Below, piece after piece: positions 9,101 to 16,755 of a stretch of DNA of 32,834 nucleotides (positions are counted from its first letter, which is position 1; the number at the start of each line of letters is the position of its first letter). The notes under the pieces were generated by a model. The model did no database searches. It saw nothing but the letters and a program-made list of their open reading frames with translations, and had not been told where the DNA came from. Both the position numbers and the translations under genes were made by a program. This DNA comes from Cellvibrionaceae bacterium (GTDB lineage Bacteria > Pseudomonadota > Gammaproteobacteria > Pseudomonadales > Cellvibrionaceae): contig JANQJP010000017.1 of NCBI GenBank assembly GCA_028281575.1, forward strand, positions 1 to 32,834, read 5' to 3'.

Positions 9101-9771
9101 TCTCGGCTAATTCAAGTCGTACTCTCACGACGGCCCCGGAAAAATTTCGACGCGCCGCTCTGGGCAAAGAGGCGGCAATTTTGACCGACATTTACCAAGA
9201 GGAAACCAATATCGCTGTATGGCAGCGTGAGCTATCTACAACGTTGCAAATTGCAGTAAATAATTTTCTGGTATCGCATCCCACCTTTCAAATGGCCATG
9301 ACTGTTTCGCCACAAAGTGCACTGGCAAGCATTAGCGAATCGTTCGACACTGCAGGTCAATCTGAGCTAAGCGAAAATATTGCTGAACTCGTGGATATGT
9401 TCTGCTGTTTATTCGAACTCAAACGCGCAGGTTTGCGCTTGACCGCACTGGATTGCGCGATGTGCCCGAGGTTTCATGTCGACAAAGTTCCCTGCCGTCT
9501 GGTTACCACATATCAAGGTATTGCAACGGAATGGTTGCCCCATCAGCTTGTCGATCGCGCTAAGTTGGGTTCGGGCAGCAACGGACAATCAGACGACAAA
9601 TCTGGCCTCTTTCAAGATCCACAAGATATCCAGCAACTGGGTAGTGGCGATGTCGCCCTATTAAAAGGTGAGCTTTGGGAAGAAAATGAAAATGCAGGCT
9701 TAGTGCACCGCTCGCCTGCACTGCCTGCAGATAAAAACCGCCTGCTGTTAACACTGGATTTTAGCAGCTGA
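9097..9771 (+). CDS. DUF1826 protein, partner of ZigA
   Basis: A 224-residue protein whose family commonly follows zigA in zinc operons; function unknown. The ATG at 9097 was chosen because it overlaps the zigA stop (ATGA) and has a GGAGG site at 9083-9087. An open extension to 9010 lies inside zigA and is not used. The C-terminal half contains CAMCPRFHVDKVPCRLVTTY (C120, C123, H127, D129, C133) and later GLVHRSP with H204-R205, then R215 in NRLLLTLDF. The HxD ... H ... R order and the RLV-TY-G-TEW context resemble the facial triad of Fe(II)/2-oxoglutarate oxygenases. This is an observation from the sequence, not a known activity. The protein appears cytoplasmic. Confidence 0.85.
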   Translation: MISANSSRTLTTAPEKFRRAALGKEAAILTDIYQEETNIAVWQRELSTTLQIAVNNFLVSHPTFQMAMTVSPQSALASISESFDTAGQSELSENIAELVDMFCCLFELKRAGLRLTALDCAMCPRFHVDKVPCRLVTTYQGIATEWLPHQLVDRAKLGSGSNGQSDDKSGLFQDPQDIQQLGSGDVALLKGELWEENENAGLVHRSPALPADKNRLLLTLDFSS

Positions 9772-9796
9772 CCTGAAACACTCATCGAAAAAGTGA

Positions 9797-10363
9797 ATGC
9801 TTATGAAAAGCACAATTCAATACTTAGCCGTATTTTTCTTATTGTCTGTATCAGCAATTGCAAAAACAGAAAATCAGGAAGCACATGTTCATGGCCTGGC
9901 AACACTCACACTTGCCCTAGAAAATGAGATTCTGGAAATACAGCTTGAGTCCCCAGCAGCAAACTTAATTGGGTTCGAACACAAAGCCAGCTCACCTGAA
10001 GAAAAGCAAACCATAAAGCATGCAAAGACACTATTGCTTTCACCAGCGTTTTCGTTTAATGGTACAAACTGTAAACCTGAACAGGCAACCGTTGACATTT
10101 CTGAAGTAATGGGCAACGCGCATGATCATCATCATGACCATGACCATTACCATCATTCAGAAGATCACAGTGACAGCAGTCATAGCGAAATAACGGCGAG
10201 CTATCAATTTAGCTGTAAAGACGGTAAAAAATTACATTCTATATCGGTAGCCTTATTTAAACAGTTTCCAGGAATTGAAAAAATTAAAACAGTTTGGATA
10301 ACTGAAACTCGACAAGGCTCGGAAATGCTGTTTCCTAACAGAAATACAATTTCTTTGAGATAG
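9797..10363 (+). CDS. zrgA: ZrgA family zinc-uptake protein (DUF2796), periplasmic, His-rich
   Basis: A 188-residue exported protein. Residues 1-22 form a signal peptide (ending VSAIAKTE), followed by the family opening EAHVHGLATLTLALE with H30 and H32. A histidine-rich loop at about 109-129 (HDHHHDHDHYHH and more) should bind zinc. DUF2796/ZrgA proteins are zinc-regulated periplasmic proteins often encoded with an ABC ATPase, an FtsX-type permease and DUF3299; those three occur here some 5 kb downstream instead. An ATG at 9803 is an alternative start; neither has a strong ribosome site. The gene lies 25 bp after the DUF1826 gene and 5 bp before zur, within the Zur operon. Confidence 0.87.
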   Translation: MLMKSTIQYLAVFFLLSVSAIAKTENQEAHVHGLATLTLALENEILEIQLESPAANLIGFEHKASSPEEKQTIKHAKTLLLSPAFSFNGTNCKPEQATVDISEVMGNAHDHHHDHDHYHHSEDHSDSSHSEITASYQFSCKDGKKLHSISVALFKQFPGIEKIKTVWITETRQGSEMLFPNRNTISLR

Positions 10364-10368
10364 ACAGA

Positions 10369-10830
10369 ATGAAAAAAGTAGCAGACATTATCAATCGTGC
10401 CGAGCAAAATTGTAAGATACGAGGATCACGCTTAACCCATAAGCGAAAACAGGTATTGTCGAGCTTGATTCAGGCAGAAAAAGCATTGTCAGCCTACGAA
10501 TTACTTGACATTTATAAGGCAGAATTTGGACAAACCATACCCGCGATGTCGATGTATCGCATTTTAGATTTTCTTCAAGGCGAGCATTTAGTTCACAAAT
10601 TAAACCTGGCTAATAAATACATTGCGTGTGCACACATTAGTTGTGACCATAGCCACGCAGTTCCCCAGTTTTTGATTTGTAGTAAATGCCAAAAAGTTGA
10701 AGAGATCAGCATAGGCCGGTCAACGATAACAAAACTGCAAAAAAATGTAGAGAATGCAGGGTTTCGCCTTGTAACACCACAACTAGAAATGAATTGCATT
10801 TGCGAAAATTGTGTCGTAAATGCAGCTTAA
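10369..10830 (+). CDS. zur: Zinc uptake regulator Zur (Fur family)
   Basis: A 153-residue Fur-family repressor. The winged-helix DNA-binding part covers about residues 15-80 (RLTHKRKQVLSSLI ... IPAMSMYRILDFL). A Cys/His-rich stretch at 87-96 (CAHISCDHSH) probably gives the regulatory zinc site, and CSKC (104-107) with CICENC (143-148) gives the structural site. The pattern is that of Zur rather than Fur or PerR. With zinc bound it should repress the operon from the Zur box at 7806-7835, including its own gene. Finding zur inside the operon, rather than beside znuABC, is a noteworthy arrangement; no znu gene is in the window. Confidence 0.92.
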   Translation: MKKVADIINRAEQNCKIRGSRLTHKRKQVLSSLIQAEKALSAYELLDIYKAEFGQTIPAMSMYRILDFLQGEHLVHKLNLANKYIACAHISCDHSHAVPQFLICSKCQKVEEISIGRSTITKLQKNVENAGFRLVTPQLEMNCICENCVVNAA

Positions 10831-10857
10831 AATCGTTTAACAAACCCAGTACTTAAT

Positions 10858-11295
10858 ATGCCTAACTTTCAGACACTTACCGACAAAGCCGCAATCGGAC
10901 TGTCCTTACTTTGCGCACTCCACTGCCTTGCATTTCCTCTAGCTCTCGTATCTCTACCGAGCGTAGCCGCGTTGCAATTGGATGACGAAGCGTTTCATCT
11001 GTGGATGATAATAGCAGTGATTCCTACGAGCGCTTTCGCATTAACAATGGGATGTAGACAGCACAAACGTTATCACCTGATGGTCTTAGGCCTATTAGGT
11101 TTAACCCTCTTGATATTAGCCGTGGTCCTGGAAGAAACCATTTTGGGCGAGACTTCCTACAGCGAAATAATTGAAAAAGTTTTGACCACGCTTGGTGCCG
11201 GCATTATTACCTACGGACACTATAGAAATTATCGTCTGTGTCAGCGCAAACAGCATTGCGCTTACTCCGAACTTGGCGATCAACCTACAGTATGA
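10858..11295 (+). CDS. MerC-domain membrane protein
   Basis: A 145-residue protein with four hydrophobic segments. The MerC-like pattern LLCALHCLAFP places C19, H22 and C23 in the first membrane helix; C66 lies after the second. MerC proteins were named for mercuric ion transport, but many members are found in zinc-responsive operons and are presumed to handle other divalent metals. The Zur context here points to zinc. The gene starts 27 bp after zur and its stop overlaps the hisI start (ATGA at 11292-11295), implying coupling. Transport of zinc is inference; the sequence supports only a small metal-ligand-bearing membrane protein. Confidence 0.8.
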   Translation: MPNFQTLTDKAAIGLSLLCALHCLAFPLALVSLPSVAALQLDDEAFHLWMIIAVIPTSAFALTMGCRQHKRYHLMVLGLLGLTLLILAVVLEETILGETSYSEIIEKVLTTLGAGIITYGHYRNYRLCQRKQHCAYSELGDQPTV

Positions 11296-11714
11296 AGCGG
11301 TTATATTTTGAAAAGCTCGAGCAAGCCCCCGACAACACATCAATTAATATAGATGATGTGATCGACCAGCTTGCATTTAGCGACCAGGGCTTGATACCCG
11401 TCATTACGCAGGACGCCACGAGCAAAGACGTACTCATGTTTGCCTGGATGAATAAGGAAGCGCTTCAGCTCACCTTGGCGACAAACCGTGTAACTTATTG
11501 GTCACGTAGCCGGAATCAGCTATGGATAAAAGGCGAAACAAGCGGCCATACTCAGGAGCTTGTTACAATGGCTTTTGATTGCGATGGTGATGTCATACTC
11601 TGCCAGGTCAATCAAACAGGTGCAGCCTGCCATACAGGCCGCCCAAATTGTTTTTATTTAAAAGTGGACGCCGAACAACAGCGGGTGCTAATTTCCGGAG
11701 ATATGCCTCAATAA
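11292..11714 (+). CDS. hisI: Phosphoribosyl-AMP cyclohydrolase (zinc-dependent HisI), Zur-operon copy
   Basis: A 140-residue HisI catalysing the third step of histidine synthesis (phosphoribosyl-AMP ring opening). Zinc ligands C97, C113 and C120 (DCDGD, then ACHTGRPNC) have the same 16/7 spacing as in the known archaeal enzyme; magnesium-type Asp residues D96, D98 and D100 are present. There is no fused HisE domain. The ATG at 11292 overlaps the merC-like stop; an open extension to 11238 is within the preceding gene. The position in a Zur operon, away from other his genes, suggests a duplicate made when zinc is scarce, in line with other Zur-controlled HisI paralogues. Why a zinc enzyme would be induced is not resolved by the sequence. 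Confidence 0.88.
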   Translation: MKRLYFEKLEQAPDNTSINIDDVIDQLAFSDQGLIPVITQDATSKDVLMFAWMNKEALQLTLATNRVTYWSRSRNQLWIKGETSGHTQELVTMAFDCDGDVILCQVNQTGAACHTGRPNCFYLKVDAEQQRVLISGDMPQ

Positions 11715-12114
11715 TATCTTCCATATGAATTAAAAATATGCAGCCAGCTAATGTGGAGTTACCACAATATAGCTAACGCTTTATTTAAAAGCGTTAGTGG
11801 AAACCCTACATAACCACAAAAAAACTGAGGATTACTTTGTTCATTTTCCCGCCAATGGCCTAAGGAGTAAAATCGATGATGCAAATGTCTATATTTTCAG
11901 CGAACTCACCATTAACTCCGGTGTCTATACCTTACTATGTGTAGCCGTTTGTTCGAATGTACGAACAACACCGCTGTCAAAAAGTACTTTGCTGGCTTAT
12001 GCAAGCACGAGAAACCATGTAAAATTGCTATTTTTAAGCGTTGTCTTTGATCCGAAGAGTAAAAAAAAACGTATTCAGTTCCCCCTAAATTTTAATTATA
12101 TTTCTGAGGTTTAT
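11715..12114. other. Intergenic region with two inverted repeats
   Basis: About 400 bp between hisI and the secreted NTF2-like gene. It is open in the frame of the downstream gene, but has no ribosome site or family resemblance, so it is not called coding. It holds the hairpin at 11773-11797 and an inverted repeat TTGTTCG/CGAACAA at 11949-11955 and 11962-11968 that could be an operator for the downstream gene. Confidence 0.5.
11773..11797 (+). terminator. Hairpin after the zinc operon, possible terminator
   Basis: Perfect 10-bp arms CTAACGCTTT (11773-11782) and AAAGCGTTAG (11788-11797) with a 5-base loop, 58 bp after the hisI stop. No T run follows, so intrinsic termination is uncertain. Confidence 0.4.
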
Positions 12115-12624
12115 ATGAAAAAACAACTATTCGCTATCCTTTTAGTCGCCCTTTTCCCTGTTTCAGCTCTTGCATCAACTATTACAACTCAAGAGGTAGA
12201 AGCAGCACAAATAGCATGGGGTAATGGCATTGTAGAAATAGGTAAGTCAAAGAACCCAAGAAAAGCCGCAATTGCGCATATCGACGAGTTCTACGGCTTT
12301 GACATTGGTTCCGTACTGTTCAAGCCCACACTGGCATCTGTCGATCAATTTAGAGGAACGAAAAAAGAAGCGTTGTCTTACTTTATTGGCCAAGACTTAA
12401 AAGAAGATAAAGGTTTTGCCCTCGCACCTTACACTAAAGTGCGCTGGGAAAATGAAGGTATTATTACAGACGGCGACTCAGCTTTGGCAATGGGTAACTA
12501 TTTCTTTACCGGTAAAGATGGAAAAGAAGTGAAAGTCGAATATAGCTTCGGGTATGTGAAAGATGAAAACGGTCAGTTAAAAATAAACCTCCATCACTCT
12601 TCACTGCCTTTTAGCCCTAAATAG
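12115..12624 (+). CDS. Secreted NTF2/SnoaL-like protein of unknown function
   Basis: A 169-residue protein with a clear signal peptide (about 1-20: MKKQLFAILLVALFPVSALA) and a mature part of the size and pattern of NTF2/SnoaL-fold proteins (VEAAQIAWGNGIVEIGK ... AIAHIDEFYGFD ... YSFGYVKDENG-LKINLHHSSLP). The ATG at 12115 was chosen for its GAGG site at 12106-12109 and the signal peptide. Close relatives are, from memory, often labelled phosphoribosyl-AMP cyclohydrolase in databases, which is not supported by any HisI motif here; the label may come from adjacency to hisI, as in this window. Any enzymatic role is unknown. Several histidines near the end could bind metal. Confidence 0.8.
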   Translation: MKKQLFAILLVALFPVSALASTITTQEVEAAQIAWGNGIVEIGKSKNPRKAAIAHIDEFYGFDIGSVLFKPTLASVDQFRGTKKEALSYFIGQDLKEDKGFALAPYTKVRWENEGIITDGDSALAMGNYFFTGKDGKEVKVEYSFGYVKDENGQLKINLHHSSLPFSPK

Positions 12625-12666
12625 CAGATAGCTTTTCGAAAGCACTGATGTAAAACCTAATCAGAG

Positions 12667-12693
12667 GTTGGCGCCAATCATAACGGCGCCAAC
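12667..12693. terminator. Hairpin between convergent genes, likely bidirectional terminator
   Basis: Perfect 9-bp GC-rich arms GTTGGCGCC (12667-12675) and GGCGCCAAC (12685-12693), between the NTF2-like gene and the convergent formamidase gene. There is no strong T run on either side. Confidence 0.55.
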
Positions 12694-12702
12694 TACTCAA
12701 AA

Positions 12703-13710
12703 TTATTTTGGCATCGGGCCTAATTTCACTCCATCAGGATAGTATTTCCAACCGTCCCTGATTTTGATTTTTTCATCCCAGGGCAGTTTGTATTTACCCT
12801 CGGCAAGATCTGCTACCCATGTCAGGTAGTTCTCCTTTTCGCCACCAGGTTTACCCACATACGCACGACATCCGACGTTGAAGACATTGTTTTCTAATGC
12901 CCAGTTTTCCCGTGCCTTATCCACCAGTCTTGGGAACAATTCTGCGGTCACAATTTCCCAGGGGTTACGATGTCCCTGCTGGATAACATTACCGTCATAG
13001 TTACATACCGTGCCTTCACCGAAGTAGTAGAATACTCCGTCGTAGCCGGCAAGGTTGACCGAAATGGTGTACATTAAATTTTGCCAGGCATTTGTGCGGT
13101 TAGTCCAAATCCACTGATCATTCACTTGCGTTGAGTAACCAGAAATTCGGATGTAAACGTTGGCACCTTTGTAAGCTGCTTCACGAGCGAGCTCAGGAAA
13201 CATACCGTCGTGACAAATGCATACAGCTAATTTCGAACCTTTAGGCCCGTCACAAACTGGCATTCCGTAGTTGCCAGGAGACCACGGTTCAATAGGCACC
13301 CACGGTTGAAGTTTGCGATAATGTAGCGCTATCTCTCCCTCGTCATTGATGATCAACGCTGTGTTATACGGTGGTTTTGAAGGGTCTTCATTTTTCTCCA
13401 TAATGGAAAATACGCCCCAAACCTTATTCATAATGCATGCTTCTTTGAAGCGCCCAACCTCTGCGCTATCAACAGTGAGCAACATTTCGTCATAAGTCCA
13501 AATGGAAGTATTTAACCCTTGGGTTGAGTATTCAGGCATGACAACCAAATCCACATCGGGGTAACCCGCTTTTGTGCTGCCTACAGCTTTGCAGATTTGA
13601 TCAACCTGAGTTTGAATGTCTTCAGGACCCGATATTACAGGCACTGGATACTGAATCATTGCTACAAGAAGCGCTTCTTCCCAAGCGCTTACGCTACCTG
13701 TACTGGCCAT
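12703..13710 (-). CDS. amiF: Formamidase (nitrilase superfamily)
   Basis: A 335-residue cytoplasmic enzyme that hydrolyses formamide to formate and ammonia. The catalytic Glu-Lys-Cys triad falls at E60 (VMPEYSTQG), K133 (HYRKLQPW) and C166 (VCICHDGM), exactly the numbers known for Helicobacter pylori AmiF. Long stretches such as [15 protein letters not shown] and [11 protein letters not shown] also match that enzyme. The start at 13710 is preferred over 13734 because a GGAG site stands 9 bases before it and the triad numbering then fits. Length is normal. It is monocistronic and opposes the NTF2-like gene. Short-chain aliphatic amidase (AmiE) is the alternative, but the overall match favours AmiF. 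Confidence 0.92.
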   Translation of the reverse strand: MASTGSVSAWEEALLVAMIQYPVPVISGPEDIQTQVDQICKAVGSTKAGYPDVDLVVMPEYSTQGLNTSIWTYDEMLLTVDSAEVGRFKEACIMNKVWGVFSIMEKNEDPSKPPYNTALIINDEGEIALHYRKLQPWVPIEPWSPGNYGMPVCDGPKGSKLAVCICHDGMFPELAREAAYKGANVYIRISGYSTQVNDQWIWTNRTNAWQNLMYTISVNLAGYDGVFYYFGEGTVCNYDGNVIQQGHRNPWEIVTAELFPRLVDKARENWALENNVFNVGCRAYVGKPGGEKENYLTWVADLAEGKYKLPWDEKIKIRDGWKYYPDGVKLGPMPK

Positions 13711-13977
13711 AAAATTAGTCTCCGAGGTAAACAATAAAATAGAAGGTTATTCAACTGTGGAATTATTATTGATTAGCGACCGTGAATAGGTAAATAAGTC
13801 ATTTGACGTAATATTGGTAGCCATAAGTACCTTGAACGGATGGTAGCTTAGTTCAAGCCCGCGTTAAGCCATTGTATTTGCAAATAGGTTTGCGAGGATG
13901 TGGCAAGCATCTTAGAATCGCGTTTTTCGAGCTAAAACTCGGCTTTCATTTATACGATCCTATGAATCATTGGTTTT

Positions 13978-14157
13978 ATGGATAACAAAGTAACAACCAG
14001 CACAACACCTGAAGACAACAACGCCTGTTGCAGCAATACAAGTTGTTGCGCACCTCAACGCCCTATTACTCACGTGGCCTCCAAAGTCGGACGTAATGAT
14101 CCTTGCCCCCGCAACAGCGGCCGTAAGTACAAAAAATGTTATGGACAGTACATATGA
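13978..14157 (+). CDS. 59-residue Cys-rich peptide with a degenerate SEC-C motif
   Basis: A short gene encoding 59 residues. The first third holds two Cys pairs (ACCSNTSCCAPQ); the end is VGRNDPCPRNSGRKYKKCYG, recognisably the SEC-C zinc motif (normally DPCPCGSGKKYKKCC/H) found at the end of SecA. Two of its four usual ligands are replaced here (Arg and Tyr), so the N-terminal cysteines may complete the metal site. There is no signal peptide. It starts with ATG at 13978, without a good ribosome site, and ends 25 bp before a CobW GTPase gene, suggesting one operon and a zinc-related role. It could be a zinc donor, store or client; this is inference. Confidence 0.65.
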   Translation: MDNKVTTSTTPEDNNACCSNTSCCAPQRPITHVASKVGRNDPCPRNSGRKYKKCYGQYI

Positions 14158-14182
14158 AAAAGACGACTAAAGAGCGGGCATC

Positions 14183-15229
14183 ATGCCGCATGTTCGTTCC
14201 CCAAGCTACTCAACCGATACTCTTATGAATGAATATATTTCAGCAGTTCCCACGAATATCATCACGGGCTTTTTAGGTGTTGGAAAAACCTCCGCGATTC
14301 GATATTTACTTAAACATAAACCTGCCAACGAACGCTGGGCGATACTGGTCAACGAATTTGGCGAAATAGGCGTAGATGGCAGTTTGTTTGAAGGTCAACA
14401 TAGCAAGGAACAAGGCGTATTTATTCGCGAAGTGCCTGGCGGATGCATGTGTTGCGCAGCGGGTTTGCCAATGCAAATTGCGTTAAACCAATTGCTCAGA
14501 CGCGCCGAGCCTGACCGCTTACTTATCGAACCAACTGGGCTGGGGCACCCAAAAGAAGTATTACAAGTCCTCTCAGCGGATTGTTACCGGGAGATACTTG
14601 ATTTACAGAAAATTCTGACATTAGTCGATGCGCGTAAACTGTCGGACGAACGCTATACCTCGCATCAAACATTCAATCAGCAAATAGCCATCGCGGATAC
14701 TGTTGTGGGCAACAAACTCGATTTATATGAGCAGGAAGATAAGCTAACACTTGAAGAGTACGTGAAGCAACACGGGTCCGCTGACGCCAAAGTGATTTTT
14801 ACCCAAAATGGTGAAATTGCACTGGAAAACTTGCTAGGCAAAACAGCGGCAACAGCCAAAGGACACCACCACCATCACCACGATTCAGCCAAGGAAAAGC
14901 CCTTGGTTTCTGAAGTACCGCTTCCGGAATCCGGTTATATTAAAGCTATCAACGAAGGCGAAGGGTTTCACAGTGTCGGCTGGCGCTTTTCACCCGAAAA
15001 AATATTCAATCGGAAATCTTTATTTATTTTATTGAGCGGGCTTCAAGTGGAGCGTGCAAAAGGTGTTTTTATTACGGGCGAAGGTATATTCGGATATAAC
15101 ATCACCCCAGATACGATGACAGAAATCGAACTCGATGATTGCGTTGAAAGCCGAATGGAAATTATAGGCGGTGACAAAGACTTGATTCGCGAAGAACGTC
15201 TGCTGCAATGTATAGAGTCTACAACCTAG
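14183..15229 (+). CDS. CobW/COG0523-family GTPase with a His tract (second copy in window)
   Basis: A 348-residue G3E GTPase with Walker A GFLGVGKT (29-36), the CxCC metal motif GGCMCC (88-91), IEPTGLGHP and the NKLD guanine motif (177-180). Six consecutive histidines (228-233) lie in the linker before the C-terminal domain and probably bind zinc or a similar metal. It is shorter and distinct from ZigA, closer to YjiA/YeiR-type proteins. An ATG at 14225 gives a more usual N-terminus (MNEYISAVPTNIITGFLG) but has no ribosome site; 14183 has a weak one. It follows the SEC-C peptide gene by 25 bp and ends 4 bp from the convergent DUF3299 gene. A zinc chaperone role is inferred from family and context. 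Confidence 0.87.
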   Translation: MPHVRSPSYSTDTLMNEYISAVPTNIITGFLGVGKTSAIRYLLKHKPANERWAILVNEFGEIGVDGSLFEGQHSKEQGVFIREVPGGCMCCAAGLPMQIALNQLLRRAEPDRLLIEPTGLGHPKEVLQVLSADCYREILDLQKILTLVDARKLSDERYTSHQTFNQQIAIADTVVGNKLDLYEQEDKLTLEEYVKQHGSADAKVIFTQNGEIALENLLGKTAATAKGHHHHHHDSAKEKPLVSEVPLPESGYIKAINEGEGFHSVGWRFSPEKIFNRKSLFILLSGLQVERAKGVFITGEGIFGYNITPDTMTEIELDDCVESRMEIIGGDKDLIREERLLQCIESTT

Positions 15230-15233
15230 AACA

Positions 15234-15962
15234 CTACATAGCCGGGTCAATTTCGTCGCTTATGTATCCCTCTTCTATATAAGGCTCAATAGAAGACACC
15301 GAAAGGGAATATGCAGCGATGGCTAAATCGTTCTCTACAAGCGTAGTGGAGAGTTTTCCGTTAATCCAAAACGGATCATACAAGGCGTTCAAGCGAATGC
15401 CCGGCTCATACTCGGCATAAATAATCTGATTGGGGGGCGGTGGCGGCACATGAATACAAGCACCAAAAAACGGAACAAGAAAAAAAGATGTAATCGTTTG
15501 ATAGTCGTCGAAATCAAGTGGCACAATAAAACCGGGAATGCGAACGTAGCGACCATCAAATTCCGGACGGATATTTTGGGAGACTAAGGCCTGTTGGTAG
15601 CGATCTTCTGCAACATTGGTTTGCGCTTTAAGCTGACTATTTAGCTGATCCGCCTCACTGCCATCTTCAATATCTGCAAGATACTCAGGCGGGTTTTCAA
15701 GCGCCTCCAAATCCTCTTTTGGTAACAGGTCAGTCCATTCGACTGTCTCAAATGCGGATTTTGGTGGTTGATTCTCAGGATCAATAGGAACGAGAAGCTT
15801 TTTTTTCTCAACCGGACGCTCAGAAGTTTCAGAAGCGTCAACCGTGCTTATCGCTTCCGATGTGACTTCAGTAAGCGCCGAATCGTCCGACGTAATTTTT
15901 TCGCAAGCGCTTAGCGAAAATATCAACAATACGCCAAAGATCAATCGATAAATAGTATGCAT
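15234..15962 (-). CDS. DUF3299 lipoprotein linked to zinc ABC systems
   Basis: A 242-residue lipoprotein: MHTIYRLIFGVLLIFSLSAC ends in the lipobox LSAC with C20 as the lipid site. An acidic low-complexity stretch (25-120) precedes the DUF3299 domain (about 125-235) with its signature FFLVPFFGACIHVPPPPPNQ, where C169 and H171 could bind a metal. The start at 15962 was chosen for the signal sequence; an extension to 16109 would run into the divergent ABC gene. DUF3299 genes usually accompany an FtsX-type permease, an ABC ATPase and a DUF2796 protein in zinc-regulated loci, as in Pseudomonas. Here it is divergent from the ABC pair. The function of the family is not known. Confidence 0.83.
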   Translation of the reverse strand: MHTIYRLIFGVLLIFSLSACEKITSDDSALTEVTSEAISTVDASETSERPVEKKKLLVPIDPENQPPKSAFETVEWTDLLPKEDLEALENPPEYLADIEDGSEADQLNSQLKAQTNVAEDRYQQALVSQNIRPEFDGRYVRIPGFIVPLDFDDYQTITSFFLVPFFGACIHVPPPPPNQIIYAEYEPGIRLNALYDPFWINGKLSTTLVENDLAIAAYSLSVSSIEPYIEEGYISDEIDPAM

Positions 15963-16077
15963 TTTCAAGGCTTTATAAAAAATGAGGATGTTAAGCATTT
16001 GAACAAACTGATACATTCTAGCATTTGTAGACAAGCCGCTTAAAGAAACGCGCCATTGGCCAAACACTGACCAAATT

Positions 16078-16755
16078 ATGACCATCAATCTTAGCAACGT
16101 TTGTTTCACCTACCCCGATACGCCGGATAAGCCAGTCCTCAATATTCCAAGCTGGACGGTTCAGACAGGGGAGAAAGTCTTTATTTATGGTCCGTCAGGC
16201 GGTGGTAAATCCACCTTACTCAATCTGCTCAGCGGAATGCTCGCCCCCTCTGGTGGTGACGTCTCAGTTTTAGGCGAACGCCTGGATAAGATGAATCAAC
16301 GCCAATGTGATCGATTCCGGGCCACTCACATTGGCTACGTGTTCCAGCAATTCAATCTCGTCCCCTATTTAAACGCCATAGAAAATATCCAGCTGGCTGC
16401 ACATTTTTGCGAAGGTGAGAAAACCGACATCAAGCAGGAAATAGAGGCTCTTCTGACAAAATTAAACATAAAGCCCGATGACTGGCACAAACCTGCTAAC
16501 AAACTCAGCATCGGCCAGCAGCAGCGCGTAGCCATTGCCCGCGCACTGATTAACAGGCCCCAGCTACTGATTGCGGACGAGCCTACATCGTCACTTGATC
16601 AACACAATCGCGACAATTTTATGGCGATATTGATGTCTCTCATCGACGAGCACAACATCACACTGGTTTTTGTCAGCCACGATATGTCCTTGTCTCAACA
16701 TTTTGCGCGAACTGATGCAATGTCCGACATCAATGATTTCAGCGGGGCTCACTGA
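16078..16755 (+). CDS. ABC transporter ATP-binding protein (MacB/LolD type)
   Basis: A 225-residue ATPase with Walker A GPSGGGKST (38-46), Q-loop YVFQQFNLVP, signature LSIGQQQR (143-150), Walker B LLIADEPTS (163-171) and H-loop FVSHD. It belongs to the LolD/MacB-like group that works with FtsX-type permeases. Its stop overlaps the permease ATG by one base (TGATG), so both are made together. With the neighbouring DUF3299 gene and the ZrgA protein encoded upstream, it resembles the zinc-responsive ABC loci of pseudomonads. The direction of transport and the substrate are not evident; such systems move lipoproteins, peptides or siderophore-like compounds as often as metals. Confidence 0.9.
   Translation: MTINLSNVCFTYPDTPDKPVLNIPSWTVQTGEKVFIYGPSGGGKSTLLNLLSGMLAPSGGDVSVLGERLDKMNQRQCDRFRATHIGYVFQQFNLVPYLNAIENIQLAAHFCEGEKTDIKQEIEALLTKLNIKPDDWHKPANKLSIGQQQRVAIARALINRPQLLIADEPTSSLDQHNRDNFMAILMSLIDEHNITLVFVSHDMSLSQHFARTDAMSDINDFSGAH

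Noticed and set aside
11797-12114. 106-residue upstream extension of the NTF2-like protein
   Set aside because: No ribosome site and no family wording; the signal peptide and GAGG site fix the start at 12115.
13962-13985. Seven-codon open frame ATGAATCATTGG... just before the SEC-C peptide gene, as a leader peptide
   Set aside because: No ribosome site, terminator/antiterminator or runs of one codon are seen.
15987-16001. Zur-like half site (ATGTTAAGCAT) between the DUF3299 and ABC genes
   Set aside because: The spacing is one base short and the arms are poor compared with the perfect box at 7806-7835.
15963-16109. N-terminal extension of the DUF3299 protein to a start at 16109
   Set aside because: It would overlap the divergent ABC gene and hide a clear lipoprotein signal starting at 15962.
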